A program made the translations under genes and the position numbers. A stretch of DNA of 64,000 bases, from contig JARKIF010000013.1 in NCBI GenBank assembly GCA_029378245.1, positions 744,001 to 808,000 of the forward strand, read 5' to 3'. The stretch comes from Roridomyces roridus (Eukaryota > Basidiomycota > Agaricomycetes > Agaricales > Mycenaceae). Below are positions 34,233 to 44,306 of the stretch, piece by piece; position 1 is the first letter of the stretch, and every line of letters starts with the position of its first letter. The notes beneath the pieces are model-generated. The model was not told the origin of the DNA, did not search any database, and saw only the letters and a list, made by a program, of their open reading frames with translations.

Positions 34233-35360
34233 ATGCTCCCACGGTGCTGACGACCAGTTACAACATCCTCGAAGAGGCGATCCCTTTGTCTGTTGATATG
34301 TGAGTTGGATTCCTTGGTGCATGCGTGAGCAGCTCATTTTCGTTCGACGAAAGGGCAATATGCTATGCGTACATGCAGCTCGGAGCGGCAGGTGTGTCCT
34401 CTCGTTTCATCTCGTTGTTTACGCTTAGAGGCCCTCAAGGCATCTCGGTACTGTTTTCATCGGGAGATGGTGAGTATCACCAGAATATGTTTATTGGAGT
34501 CAAAACTCATCCATGTCGCAGGCGGCGTAGGTGGATGCAACGACGCAGAATCCCAGCTGCACCACCTTCCTGCCCACATTCTCTGGGGGATGCCCATTGT
34601 ACGTCAATACCACTCCGCGAATGTTCATCTCGGCTGACCACTAGTATCACCGCCGTCGGCGGAAGCACCGGCCTCCCTCCCCAAGTCGCAGCCAGCTTCT
34701 CCGGTGGAGGGTTCTCCAACTACTTCCCCACGCCGCGATACCAGCTCGAAGACGTTGCAAGCTATGTCACATCTCTCGGTCAGGAATATAGCGGGTTGTA
34801 CAATGCGAGCGGTCGTGGATACCCCGACGTCGCGGCGCAAGCAGTGGATGTCGCTATCACCTGGCGTGCGTCGTCTTCTTTCTTGTGTTCCTTACCGATT
34901 CCTGATATTTGTAACAGAGGGCGTCGTAAGTTGCTCACCGTGGTGATAACTTCATCTCATCGAACAAACTAGACTGGCCACGGGAGCGGCACGAGTGCAT
35001 CCAGCCCGATATTCGCTAGTATTATCGCGCTGGTGAATGACCGCCTCATCGGGGCAGGCCGGCCTGTCCTCGGATTCCTCAATCCTTTCTTGTACAGTCC
35101 GGCTGGGAGGGCGGCGTTCGATGATGCCGTTTCGGGTGCGTTTTATCGTTTACCGTTTACTCGGGCTTTTCGTATTGAATTTACTTGAAGGTAGCAACCC
35201 TGGATGTGGGACCGAGTGAGTGGATCCTTCCGTTTTCTTGTTTATTTCCTGACAAACGAACGAAATCTAGCGGGTTCTCCGCATCGCCTGGTTGGGACCC
35301 CGTTACTGGGCTGGGTACTCCGAACTTTGACCGGCTCATTGCAGCAGTAGGGCTTTGAAT
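34233..35360 (+). pseudogene. Sedolisin copy 3, 5'-truncated
   Basis: This begins inside the exon equivalent to 16657-16760 of the intact gene and runs through the end, including GSGTSASSP with the catalytic Ser and a final exon matching GWDP. The signal peptide, prodomain and the Glu/Asp pair are missing, so no active enzyme is possible. Retained splice sites and the complete 25-nt small exon show that it derives from an intact gene rather than from copy 2. Confidence 0.75.
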
Positions 35361-35479
35361 TCGAAGCAATACTCAGTATGTCTCCCACGGTGTTGCGCTC
35401 CCATTTAAATATGCCCTGAGTTCCAGCTTGCTCTGACAGATTATCGCAATGGCGGCGAGCCCGCACTCACACAAGTCGT

Positions 35480-35660
35480 ACCCATTCAACCGATGAGAAA
35501 GGGGTTCTCTCCATGAAGTGGAAGCTGAGGAAGAGTGGAACGCACCGTCGTCCGTGTTTGCGCCGCCGTTGGACGAGATGGTGATGTTGCTCACATTGAA
35601 TCCGAGCTCTTGGCACTGGCTCGTGAAGCCTAGCGACTCGGGAGTGAGTTCGAGGCGGGG
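35480..35660 (-). pseudogene. Fragment of unidentified gene X, copy 3
   Basis: A minus-strand frame reads ESLGFTSQCQELGF, NVSNITISSNGGANTDD and a Ser-rich tail, matching copies 1 and 2, but it lacks the hydrophobic C-terminus. It follows sedolisin copy 3 in the same convergent arrangement, so the third unit also carried both genes. Confidence 0.4.
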
Positions 35661-37661
35661 CACATCACTTCAGCGTCTGAGGAGCTCAGAACCGTGGTCG
35701 TCGCCGACCCGCAACTCCCATCAAGTGAAAAGACCACAACTGTCTTTCTCCCATGTGCCCGGGTACCTCCTATGCATCTCTGGATTTAACTCTACCTCTC
35801 CCCGTTGAACAGTTCCGCTGCTGCTCAAGTTCTATTGTTTACCTGCGGGCCTGTCTCAATCATCGGATTTTCCGGGACGTTCTGAGATTTTTGCTATCGA
35901 CGGCTCCTTTAGGGTAAGTGCATCCTTGCATCGTAATGCTGAAGGACGGGCCGAGGCAAGTACACGATGCACGCTGGCGCATCTGAGGATCTTTCCAATT
36001 CGGTTTGATTTGCTCGGGATCTCATGACAACGCTGAACTATCAAATACTCTCTCAGTGTCTATTGTGCGCCGCACACTCCGCCGTGATTCGTCCATCGCG
36101 GTAGAACGTTCCGCTCTTCCACGTTTCCGGCCTCACCTGACCAGCATCTCCCATTTTGTGGATACATAACCACTCCTTTGGAGGCACAACTTTCACCACT
36201 CGACACTCATACCACGATGAGCCTCCTGCCCCGTACCCTCCCTCCTTACACACAAACACCAAGCCTACCCGCCACCGGACCCAACGGACATCTATCTTGC
36301 TTTCAGCCCACGATGGGATTGACGCGCAGCAGAACTTCAACACGCCGAGTATGGAAGCGGCTTTCGTGGCGAGTCCCGCTGATGACTCTGGGTTCCGATT
36401 CGGTCTATGGCCAGGCAATCACGCAGATTTACTTGGAGGATCAGACTCGTTTGTATGCCCTGGATCTGCAGGTTAAAGTACGCTGGGTTGCCGTATTCGA
36501 TTCACGGGCCAGGACTTCCACTTGGACGGTATATTTAATCTTTTGCTTGCTGAACTTGTCCGACCACCTGTGGTCAATCTTTGAAAGTCATCGTGAGTCT
36601 CGCCGAATACATTGCAAGTCCGTGTGAATCAGTGACAAGTCTGAGTCTGAACGCACGCACGCCTGTATGCCCGATGGTAATATCGTTCCGAATCCCAGGA
36701 GTTGAAGCTGCGTCTTGCTAATGGCACAAGAAAGCAAGTATATGGAGTGATCCTTCGCCTCGGACCTAGGTCCAGCAGTACTTGGTGTGCAGGACGCGGT
36801 TCGATTCCGCGCAGACCAATAGGAGGACATACTTCTCTAGCCGTTTTTTTTTTGACTGCGTGCCCGTTGGCCTACCCGGGGAGTCGCCGTTGTTGTTAAG
36901 TACCTCTCATCCGAGGACTGCTCGGAACTAATTGAGAGGGACAACCCCACGTACGACGCGGATTATTGATTAATTATCCCCAAATGCCCTGGCCAGTGTC
37001 GGTCAGAAGCTGCAAGCACTCAGTGGCAAGGTTGAAAGCAGTTGTGCGTTGCAACCAAGGGCATGCAACTTGCTGCTATGGGCCCTCATCTGCGGCGGTT
37101 GTCCGTGGGTTCGATTCCCCGGGGTCACATAGTCATGCGGCATAGGAAATCCATTTTATTCCAATTCACCACTTCATGGCCCGGGCTGATTCTTTTTTTC
37201 TTGAAATCAGGAGTTCCTTGTCAAGTGATAAGGAGTGGGTAAGTACTTCGACACGACACGGAATTGTCAATGGGCTCCGACTCAGCCTCCGAGTGTCGAG
37301 TGTCTCGTTTGCCGCCCAGGATCGAAAATCCCCGAGGATTCTACGAAAGTCTCTCGATCCCAACTTTCTCTCACTACATAAGTAGCATTGTCTAGTCAGA
37401 TTTCAACCCCGGGAATAAAGAATGTAAAGAACGTCGTTACGTGAAAGGGGAGAACAAGTCCCGGCGAATTGTGAGCGTCTTGAATCCGGAGAATTGTGAG
37501 CAGGTCGGAGATTCACCCGGATTGATTCCCATTCCAACGCTTTTTCCGTCTCAAACCTCCGACTCGCATCACCGCGTTCCTGAATTCGGCGTGATTACCA
37601 TGGTGATTATCAATCATCAATCAGATCACGCGGCTTTTTTCATTTGTTTACCGCGACACCG
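35661..37661. other. Intergenic, no resolved gene
   Basis: Open frames at about 36156-36627 (plus) and 36053-36418 (minus) overlap and neither shows a domain. Two polymerase III B-box-like words, GGTTCGATTCC, occur at about 36807 and 37108. The first has a perfect 5-bp T-stem (CGCGG/CCGCG) and a T-run at about 36843, but neither folds as a complete tRNA. A donor-like GTGAGT occurs at about 36593. Confidence 0.35.
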
Positions 37662-38811
37662 ATGCCCGCAGCGAGCCCGCCCTCGACATCCAAGCCTCCG
37701 CACGTCCAGAAACCATACGACCGCCCATCCTCGCGACCGAGCTCCGTACCACCACCGCCGCCAGGGCATGTCCTCCCCATGCAAGACGTGGCATCCATTT
37801 TCGCGCCTCTGCCGCCTCCGCCGCCATCCATGACCTCGACGTCGATGTACTTTGCACACCCACCACCGCCACCACCCATTCCGGTCCCTATCTCGCGCAG
37901 CGACTCGCTCGACGGCTCCCCGGGCCAGCCAGGTCCTGGTGGGCACAGGGAGTGTGCCAATTGCCACAGTACGGCCAAGAGTACGTGGCGGAGGTCGAAG
38001 CTGTCTCCGGGGAGTATGGTGCGTGCTACAGGCTTGATTGTTTCGAGAAGCTGGCTGACGACGCGCCCCTTTCTTAGCTATGCAACAAGTGTGGATTGTA
38101 CGAACGTCTACACTCGCGTCCACGTCCAGAGAATATGGCGCAGCGAGAGTCGACGACGCGTGCTCGTGCTGTTGAGGTGCGTTGTCTGTTAGTTCTTGTC
38201 CTCTTCTCTTGAAATCCTGCCAGCCCCCGTCTCCCTCAGCCTCATCCACGCCTGCAGCTGCTCCCCCACCCGAATTCTACCACTTTGCACCCGGAACCTC
38301 GCCCTATCCAGCGTACCCCGCCCCGTACCACCAGCCAGGCCCATATCCCTATGCTGCTTACCCACCACCCCCACCTGGCCAGCACCCGTACGGGTCGTAT
38401 CCATATCAGTACCCGCCTCCACCGCTTCCGCATCAGTACCCGCCTCCTCCTCCCCCTCATGCCCATCCCGAATCGTACCCGCCGATGACAGTGTCGCATA
38501 CAGCAGTTTCTGGGGCTGGAAGCGAAGGAGGGAAGGATGAGCGGGGGGACAACGAACACGAAGACGAGGCTGAGAGTGGTGGGAAGTCGGGGGAGACCAG
38601 CGAGAAGAAGGACGAGAAAGACAAACAGGAGCGCATCGACCCTGCGTTGCTTCTACTTGCCGATGCGGGGGAACGCGCTAGTCGGAGTGCAGGTGCGGAC
38701 GCGAATGAGAGTGCTGTGCGGGACGGGACGGATGACAAGAGCAAGAGCAGCGAGAAGGAGGCTGCGTCTGGGGGTGGCGACAGTCCGACCAAGGATGCGT
38801 CCCCGTCGTGA
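37662..38811 (+). CDS. GATA-type zinc-finger transcription factor, 347 residues
   Basis: Exons: 37662-38018, 38078-38176, 38224-38811, all phase 0. The single GATA finger spans the first intron: CANCHSTAKSTWRRSKL…, then LCNKCGLYERLHSRPRPE (C-x2-C-x19-C-x2-C). The conserved W-R-R and C-N-x-C-G-L-Y of fungal GATA fingers are present. The N-terminus is Pro/Ser-rich. The C-terminal half is a Pro/Tyr-rich low-complexity segment (PYPAYPAPYHQPGPYPYAAY) followed by an acidic/Lys-Glu-Ser tail. It should bind GATA motifs in the nucleus; the physiological role (nitrogen, iron, light, development) cannot be told from sequence. The start was chosen as the first ATG after a pyrimidine tract. An upstream exon cannot be excluded. 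Confidence 0.85.
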
Positions 38812-40177
38812 TGATGCCTAGGTTGTATTGTCTCCGTTTTTGGACACTGCGCGGTGAGTAGGTTAAAGTACACGTACCCTAAAGCCATGTCTTGTTGAGC
38901 CGGGTCTCAGTCTAATTGTACATTCTTTTAGTGTGATTGCGTCGACTGGTTCTCTTGTGTTTCAATGGCAGACGCTACCTCTCTTCGCTCAATCCCGTCA
39001 ATTGTTTTCGTGAAGTTATCACGGGGTCGTTCGAAGAGAGAAAATCAAGAGACCTGGACTGGACTGTGAAGCCTTTGCTCCACATGGCAGGTACAATTCC
39101 ACAATCTAATTGTCATGTCATGTCCAAATCGTCTGTCCATGACGCCGCATCGGACGGTTGAAAACGAGGGTGGAGTCGGGTGGGAGAGAAAGAATCGCGT
39201 GTCCCAACCATGAACATTCGACGCCGTCTCCGACTTTTCCACTGGAACTTTTGTAATCTCTCACTTGGCCCAACGGACGAATTTAAAACACCTTCTGTTG
39301 CACAGCTCCGGCCCTCTGTGTTCGTCAACAACTCAGTGACTTGAAGACTCGATGCGTACTGCGCTTCTGGCTTCTCTGTGGCTTCTCGGACGCGAAAACC
39401 TGCACGCACTAGAAGTGTGTAGCTCTCGTCGTCATGACTCATCACCGCTATGCCGCAGTTGGACCCTGGACACTCAAGACCGTCAATGATGTATAGTATA
39501 GGCTTACCTTGGCTGGGCCTTTTCTACAACGCTGGGTCCAGGCGAAGCATTGACTGCATCCTCCAGCAGTACCTTGCTCGGCGAAGCAAGGTTAGCTAAT
39601 TAAACCTAGCCCGGGCTCCTTGGGTCCCATCCTTGAAGACATCTGAAGTGGAAGTACCCTTTGAATCCCGGAATAACAACAAAAAACTGTAAACTCCGGG
39701 AAGCCATGACCGGTTGACCCATGGCCGTCAAATGCACCGTCCGACTTGTTGAACGTAATTTGAACTCAATGCACCGGAATTTCCGGAAATTCTTCGGAGG
39801 CTCTCATGGGCCATGACGGCCTTGGTGCGGCCATTGAGCTTCAACTGGAACTTGGGTCCGGGACAGCCAATCGACAGCTTTCCAATTTTGTCTACTGCCA
39901 TTCTCGCAACTGTTACAGCAGCGCTCGTCGCGGTCGCGATTCGGGTCCCTCGGTTGACGCTTCTGCACGAGACGTCCTTGCCTCGCGCGATTCCAGCGGG
40001 TCAATCAGACTTGGACATTATTAGGAAGTTTTCACTTGATTCTCACCACAGCCTTGCTGCGGCCCCACAGCTTCTGAACAGCCGATGGACAGCTTTCCAA
40101 TTTTATCTACTGGTCTCACACTATCACGGAAGCTGTTAAACTCAAAGACCCTCTCTTCTCCCACCACCACCACCACG
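38812..40177. other. Intergenic; contains duplicated promoter pieces
   Basis: No gene is supported from 38812 to about 39790. Segments at about 39835-40010 and 40030-40177 repeat, in inverted orientation, the upstream region of kinase-like copies 1 and 2 (CCAATCGACAGCTTTCCAATTTT occurs twice here in related forms). A CCACCACCACCACG leader precedes the ATG at 40178. Confidence 0.45.
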
Positions 40178-42507
40178 ATGAGCGAAGACACGCCCATCGG
40201 CGCAGAGATCTCGACTCAAGCGCAGAAAGTTCAAGATGAAGTGCCCCGAGAGCCGTAAGAGCCCAGAGAATCATTCAGAGCCGGTATCTCACTCGCATAT
40301 AATGGCAGCACCGCCGGGGCTCTGTTCTTGCACAATAGGGACTTTGTCATTGAGGGGGGAAACTTCACAAACAACTTCACAAACATCAATTACCCGCCTC
40401 CAAGCAAACCACCCAGTTCGTAGCACCACACACCATTTTCCTCATTCGACTGACTGCACCTCGCAAGACTTTCACGAGATTCTGATGGGGGATCTAATCC
40501 TGAATCATGAAATTCCCGGTGCATTGGATTCCAGGTCGATTGTTCGGCGGCATAACCGCAAGGTTCCTAACTGTGTGCGGCGGATATATTCTGCAGAGAT
40601 TGTGGGCTTGCAGTCACCGATCACAGCAAGGCTAATTGAGGGACCAGATGCAGAGGAGGTAAGTAGACCCATTTTCATCCTGTCTTTCTGGTGCTTGAAA
40701 AATCTCCTCTCTAGCAATGGAGGAAAGAGATTGCTCTGTACTCAAAACTTCGGTAGGATCACTTGCGCCACTCTGCCAAACTTTCCGAATTGATTTTGTC
40801 CAAGGAGTCCCTATGTGCTCCAACTGTATGGCATAGGACATGGTGGTGGGATTCATGCCCTTGTCTTCCATGACGGTGGTTCTTCTCTTATTGGATTGTT
40901 GCCATGACTCATTCTTCGATGGCAGATTTGATTCCCTGGCGCAACTTCCAGGATCAATATGCAGATCAATCACATTTCTCTCTGGTGTACTTCTATGCAT
41001 GTCTGGTGAGGATTTTCAGTTCTTGCCTTTGTCATCGTTGCCAGTTTTCAAACTGCTTTCAGGGAACTCAGCTCCGAGTAAAGCACTCAGTGTTCCTTCT
41101 GTCAACTGCCTGACCTTTTTTTCATTCCAGGGCGGGCGTCAATATATTTCATCCATCTGCGGTAGAGAGCTGGTGCATAATACATCCTTGATTATTTTGA
41201 ATCTCAATGACATTTGTAGTCTTGGGACAACTATACAGTTTGGATTCGACTGTCCAAAGGGGTTCTTCTCATGGAGCTTAAATCACCGGAGTCAATGGCA
41301 ACCATCTTGGATCTGCGAGCTGATGACTATGCTCATGACCAGGACCTTGGGCCCTCTGCAACCTCTTCCTTTCTCACTCCGCCACAGACATCCGTGATCA
41401 TTGATTCATTGTCACTGGATTTTTACCATGGCATTTGTCACTGGTATCTGGGTTGGTGTGAATGGTTCACAGCTCCAACCAATTTACCAATTCAGCTGGG
41501 ATCTATCTCCCATGTTCCACCCGGGCAGCTTGACACCAACTTCCAAATTGCAGTCCTTCCAGAAGTTCAACCCATCAATTCTGCCTGGGGCTATGAGGAT
41601 CCCTATGTGAAGGAGTATATGCACTGGTCAGTTCAGTTCTCAAAGTCCATCCTTTTCTTCTCAAGTTTCCTCAAAGGGTAGAAGAGGACAAGGATAATGG
41701 TATATCAATTTTGGATAATGGTTGGATCCGGTATTGTTCAGCATGCTTTCCATCACAGATCACTGACTTGCATGATAGTGTGGATTCTGGTGGTGTTTTG
41801 GACAGATATTGCCTTGAGACACATATTTGGGGGACAAGGGCAAGAGAGGGCTCGATGGCACAGGCTGCTCACATTTTCAGCCTCCTTGATATTCATTCAA
41901 ACCTCCACCAATATGGTACAGTGTTCGTTCACTTTCAGTCGGATCTGCATCACTGACATTTTGTGTAGTATTATTCGGCGCTTTCCGCTGCTTCGTGGAC
42001 CTGGTGGGCTCAATTGAAAACTTACCCACAGGCTATCTCTTCCTCTGCCCCACAAAAGCGTTCACAGTTGATGGCAGGGGCCACTACAGAATTCCCGGCT
42101 GTCCTGTATACTGGTCACTGGATCCATCAGGTGTCACAAGGCTGACGGCAGAAGAGGCCAGCGAGTTTGGTTTTCCAGAGTTGTATATGGAGGCAAGGGT
42201 GAGAGGAATCTTCTTGAGCGAGCAGGATTACGCGGGAATCCGCCAATTCCACGCTGCCAAAGGCTATGATCCAGATGGGCTGGACATGGCAAGGGAACTG
42301 GGGTATCCAATTGTGGAGTTGGCCTGCACAAAGGAAGAGTTGCATGCTCACTGTGAGTGAATTCTCAATTGACCTGTGTCAATATATATATGACGGGAGG
42401 GTAGTGCGATCCTTTGGGTTGAATGAAGAATGTGATGAAGATCGCTTTGAAGAAGCTGCTGAACATGAGGTCGAGAAGGGTGCTCCAACTTGGTCCTGGA
42501 AAACGAC
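40178..42507 (+). pseudogene. Kinase-like paralogue, copy 3, 5' part, split by a retrotransposon
   Basis: Exons: 40178-40254, 40309-40415, 40468-40658, 40715-40752, 40805-40875, 40926-41005, 41045-41089, 41131-41215, 41260 to about 41632, about 41680 to 41914, 41969-42352, then an acidic exon from about 42404 up to the insertion at 42508. Motifs: LFLHNRDFVIEGGNFTNNFT; VRRIYSAEIVGLQSPITAR; QWRKEIALYSKL; YVLQLYGIG; ALVFHD; DLIPWRNFQDQY; ENLPTGYLFLCP; YWSLDPSGVTRLT; FHAAKGYDPDGLDMARELG. This copy is intact up to the element and is the best template for the family here. The order resembles a kinase N-lobe followed by a family-specific domain. The normal beta-3 Lys context is not seen, so activity is doubtful. 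Confidence 0.7.
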
Positions 42508-42945
42508 TGTAAGGGGAACTCCCGTTCCGCACCCTCTCCGGTCCTCCGGTACCTCCGACGCCTCCGATCCGTCGGACCTCGGACCTCACCTCTCCCCCTC
42601 GGTCTCCACTCCCCTTCGCCCCCGCGCCTCTTCCACCGGCCTCGGTCCATCACCCTTCCCCGGATCATCGTTGTTCCGATCACGATGGGATACTGCATGC
42701 GACATCGCTCGCGCCATATGCATCCATCAAAGATCCGCCTCCCGCCATGTGCTCCCGTCGGATAAGGATCGATCTAGATAAGTATATAGGCCGTACCTGG
42801 GCAGAGGGTTCCTTAGAGTGATTTCTCTTCGGATCCCCTCTATCCAGGTGCGTTGCAGGATGTATTCGTATTTCTTTTATTCACACTTCAGATCCCCTCT
42901 ATCCAGGCTGAGCGCGTATCCTCAGCGTGCAGAGTTGCCCTTACA
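42508..42945 (+). repeat. 5' LTR (438 bp)
   Basis: Begins TGTAAGGGGAACTCCCG and ends GTTGCCCTTACA. U3 holds a TATA box at 42783-42788. The probable R start is at 42815. The word GATCCCCTCTATCCAGG is present twice downstream of it. Confidence 0.9.
42783..42826 (+). promoter_or_regulatory. LTR promoter: TATA box and self-primer sequence
   Basis: TATATA (42783-42788) lies 32 nt upstream of AGAGTGATTTCT (42815-42826). If transcription starts at the usual distance, this 12-mer is the 5' end of the RNA. It is exactly complementary to the primer-binding site at 42948-42959. Confidence 0.65.
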
Positions 42946-42947
42946 GT

Positions 42948-42959
42948 AGAAATCACTCT
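42948..42959 (+). other. Primer-binding site, self-priming type
   Basis: AGAAATCACTCT begins 2 nt after the 5' LTR. It does not start TGG as tRNA-primed sites do. It is the perfect reverse complement of 42815-42826 inside the LTR. This is the arrangement known from Tf1-type elements, in which the folded 5' end of the transcript primes minus-strand synthesis. Confidence 0.65.
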
Positions 42960-43088
42960 CCAACGGACTAACCCGTCAAGATTTCCGGCACGTACTCCGC
43001 GCGCGTTGACGACTCTGACTCCGACGCGGCCGGAGACCCACCCTATCTTGACGCCCCTTCCGTTTCGAACTCCGAACCTCTCGACGTC

Positions 43089-44306
43089 ATGGACCAGCCA
43101 CAGCCGAATGCTCCGGCCCCTGATCTCGAAGAACGTCTCGAAACCTTCGAACAACAAATTGGCGACCGCTTCGGTAGCATCGAAAATATTCTTCAGCACC
43201 TTCTTGTACACCTTGACGGTCCTCCGGACGACCACGTGCCGGAGGCTCCGGCGCATCCCCCTCAGGCGAGAGAACCACCGCCCCATCTCGCCCCCGACGC
43301 GCGCCCCGCTCCGGTGCGTTTTGCTTCGGCCTTGTTTGGAGAGGGCATCCTCAGCTCTCGGTCGTTGCTCCGGCCGAACCCCCCTCCGAGCTTCGACGGA
43401 GACCGCGCCGCAGGCCGGGCATTCCTTGACGCGTGCAAGTCGTACTACCGTCAAGTCCCGGAGCAGTTCAGCCCCGGTCCTGGCCTCCAGCCGTCGGAGG
43501 AGCGCGCTGTCCGCTTCGCGTTGGGCTACATGTCCACCGGCTCGGCACAGAAGTGGGCGGAGCGTGCACGGCGCCAAGACGTATTCCCCTTCCCCACCTG
43601 GGTCCTTTTCCGCACCCAGTTCGTGGAGCGTTTCGTCGAGGAGAACTCGGCTGAGCTTGCCCGCCGGAAGCTCGAGTCGAGCAAGTACCACATGTCCACC
43701 TCGGACGTGTACCTCTACACGGACGCTTTCGAGGATGCGTTCGAGGACGCGGGGTACACCGACCCGCTCCTCAAGGTCACCAAGTTCCGGCTCGGCCTCC
43801 GTCCGGACCTGAACGTCGCCATCGTGACGAACACCCCTCCGGGTGAAAGTGCCTACCCGGAGTGGCGTGCGCGCGCGTTCCGGCAATACCAAGCGGTCCG
43901 GAACGCGCAAACCTTCCAGCAACCGGTTCGCCCTGCTGCTGCTGCTGCCCCTGCCCGACCGCGGCCGGCTGTAATGCCTTTTGTCCCTGCGGCGTTTCCG
44001 GCTCCGGCTCCGGCTCCGGCTCCGGCCCGACAGGCCCCCGCTCCTCGTGCCCCCGACGTCGTCCCGATGGACGTCGACCGAACTCGTGCGCGCCCTGCCG
44101 GACGCGCCTGCTACCGATGTGGCGCGCTTGGCCACATTGCCCGGGATTGTCCGAATGCCGTCGACATTCGGGCGGCCGCCCTCGACGTCGCGGATCAGTT
44201 CGGTCCGGAGCTGCTCGGAGAGCTTATCGAGCACCTCCGGGTCACCACAACCGAGGTACCCGAGGCTGAGGAGGTTCAGGAGGATTTTGTGACCCACAAC
44301 AAGTGA
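43089..44306 (+). CDS. gag: Gag polyprotein, 405 residues
   Basis: The frame is complete from MDQPQPNAPAPDLEERLETF to the TGA at 44304. An N-terminal coiled-coil is followed by a capsid-like helical domain (about 90-270) with WVLFRTQFVERFVEENS and the typical retrotransposon Gag pattern. After a long Ala/Pro linker there is one CCHC zinc knuckle, CYRCGALGHIARDC (about 341-354), for RNA packaging. The stop codon overlaps the start of the pol frame. Confidence 0.92.
   Translation: MDQPQPNAPAPDLEERLETFEQQIGDRFGSIENILQHLLVHLDGPPDDHVPEAPAHPPQAREPPPHLAPDARPAPVRFASALFGEGILSSRSLLRPNPPPSFDGDRAAGRAFLDACKSYYRQVPEQFSPGPGLQPSEERAVRFALGYMSTGSAQKWAERARRQDVFPFPTWVLFRTQFVERFVEENSAELARRKLESSKYHMSTSDVYLYTDAFEDAFEDAGYTDPLLKVTKFRLGLRPDLNVAIVTNTPPGESAYPEWRARAFRQYQAVRNAQTFQQPVRPAAAAAPARPRPAVMPFVPAAFPAPAPAPAPARQAPAPRAPDVVPMDVDRTRARPAGRACYRCGALGHIARDCPNAVDIRAAALDVADQFGPELLGELIEHLRVTTTEVPEAEEVQEDFVTHNK

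Noticed and set aside
36770..36830. A complete tRNA gene
   Set aside because: The T-arm is perfect but the 3' acceptor strand has no complementary 5' strand about 48 nt upstream.
37626..38249. Minus-strand frames of 110-207 codons, Gly/Arg-rich
   Set aside because: They are the antisense of the Pro-rich N-terminus of the GATA factor gene, which has a recognised domain and clean splicing.
42888..44297. 469-codon minus-strand frame across gag
   Set aside because: It is a GC-rich shadow of gag; gag has a capsid-like domain and a CCHC knuckle.
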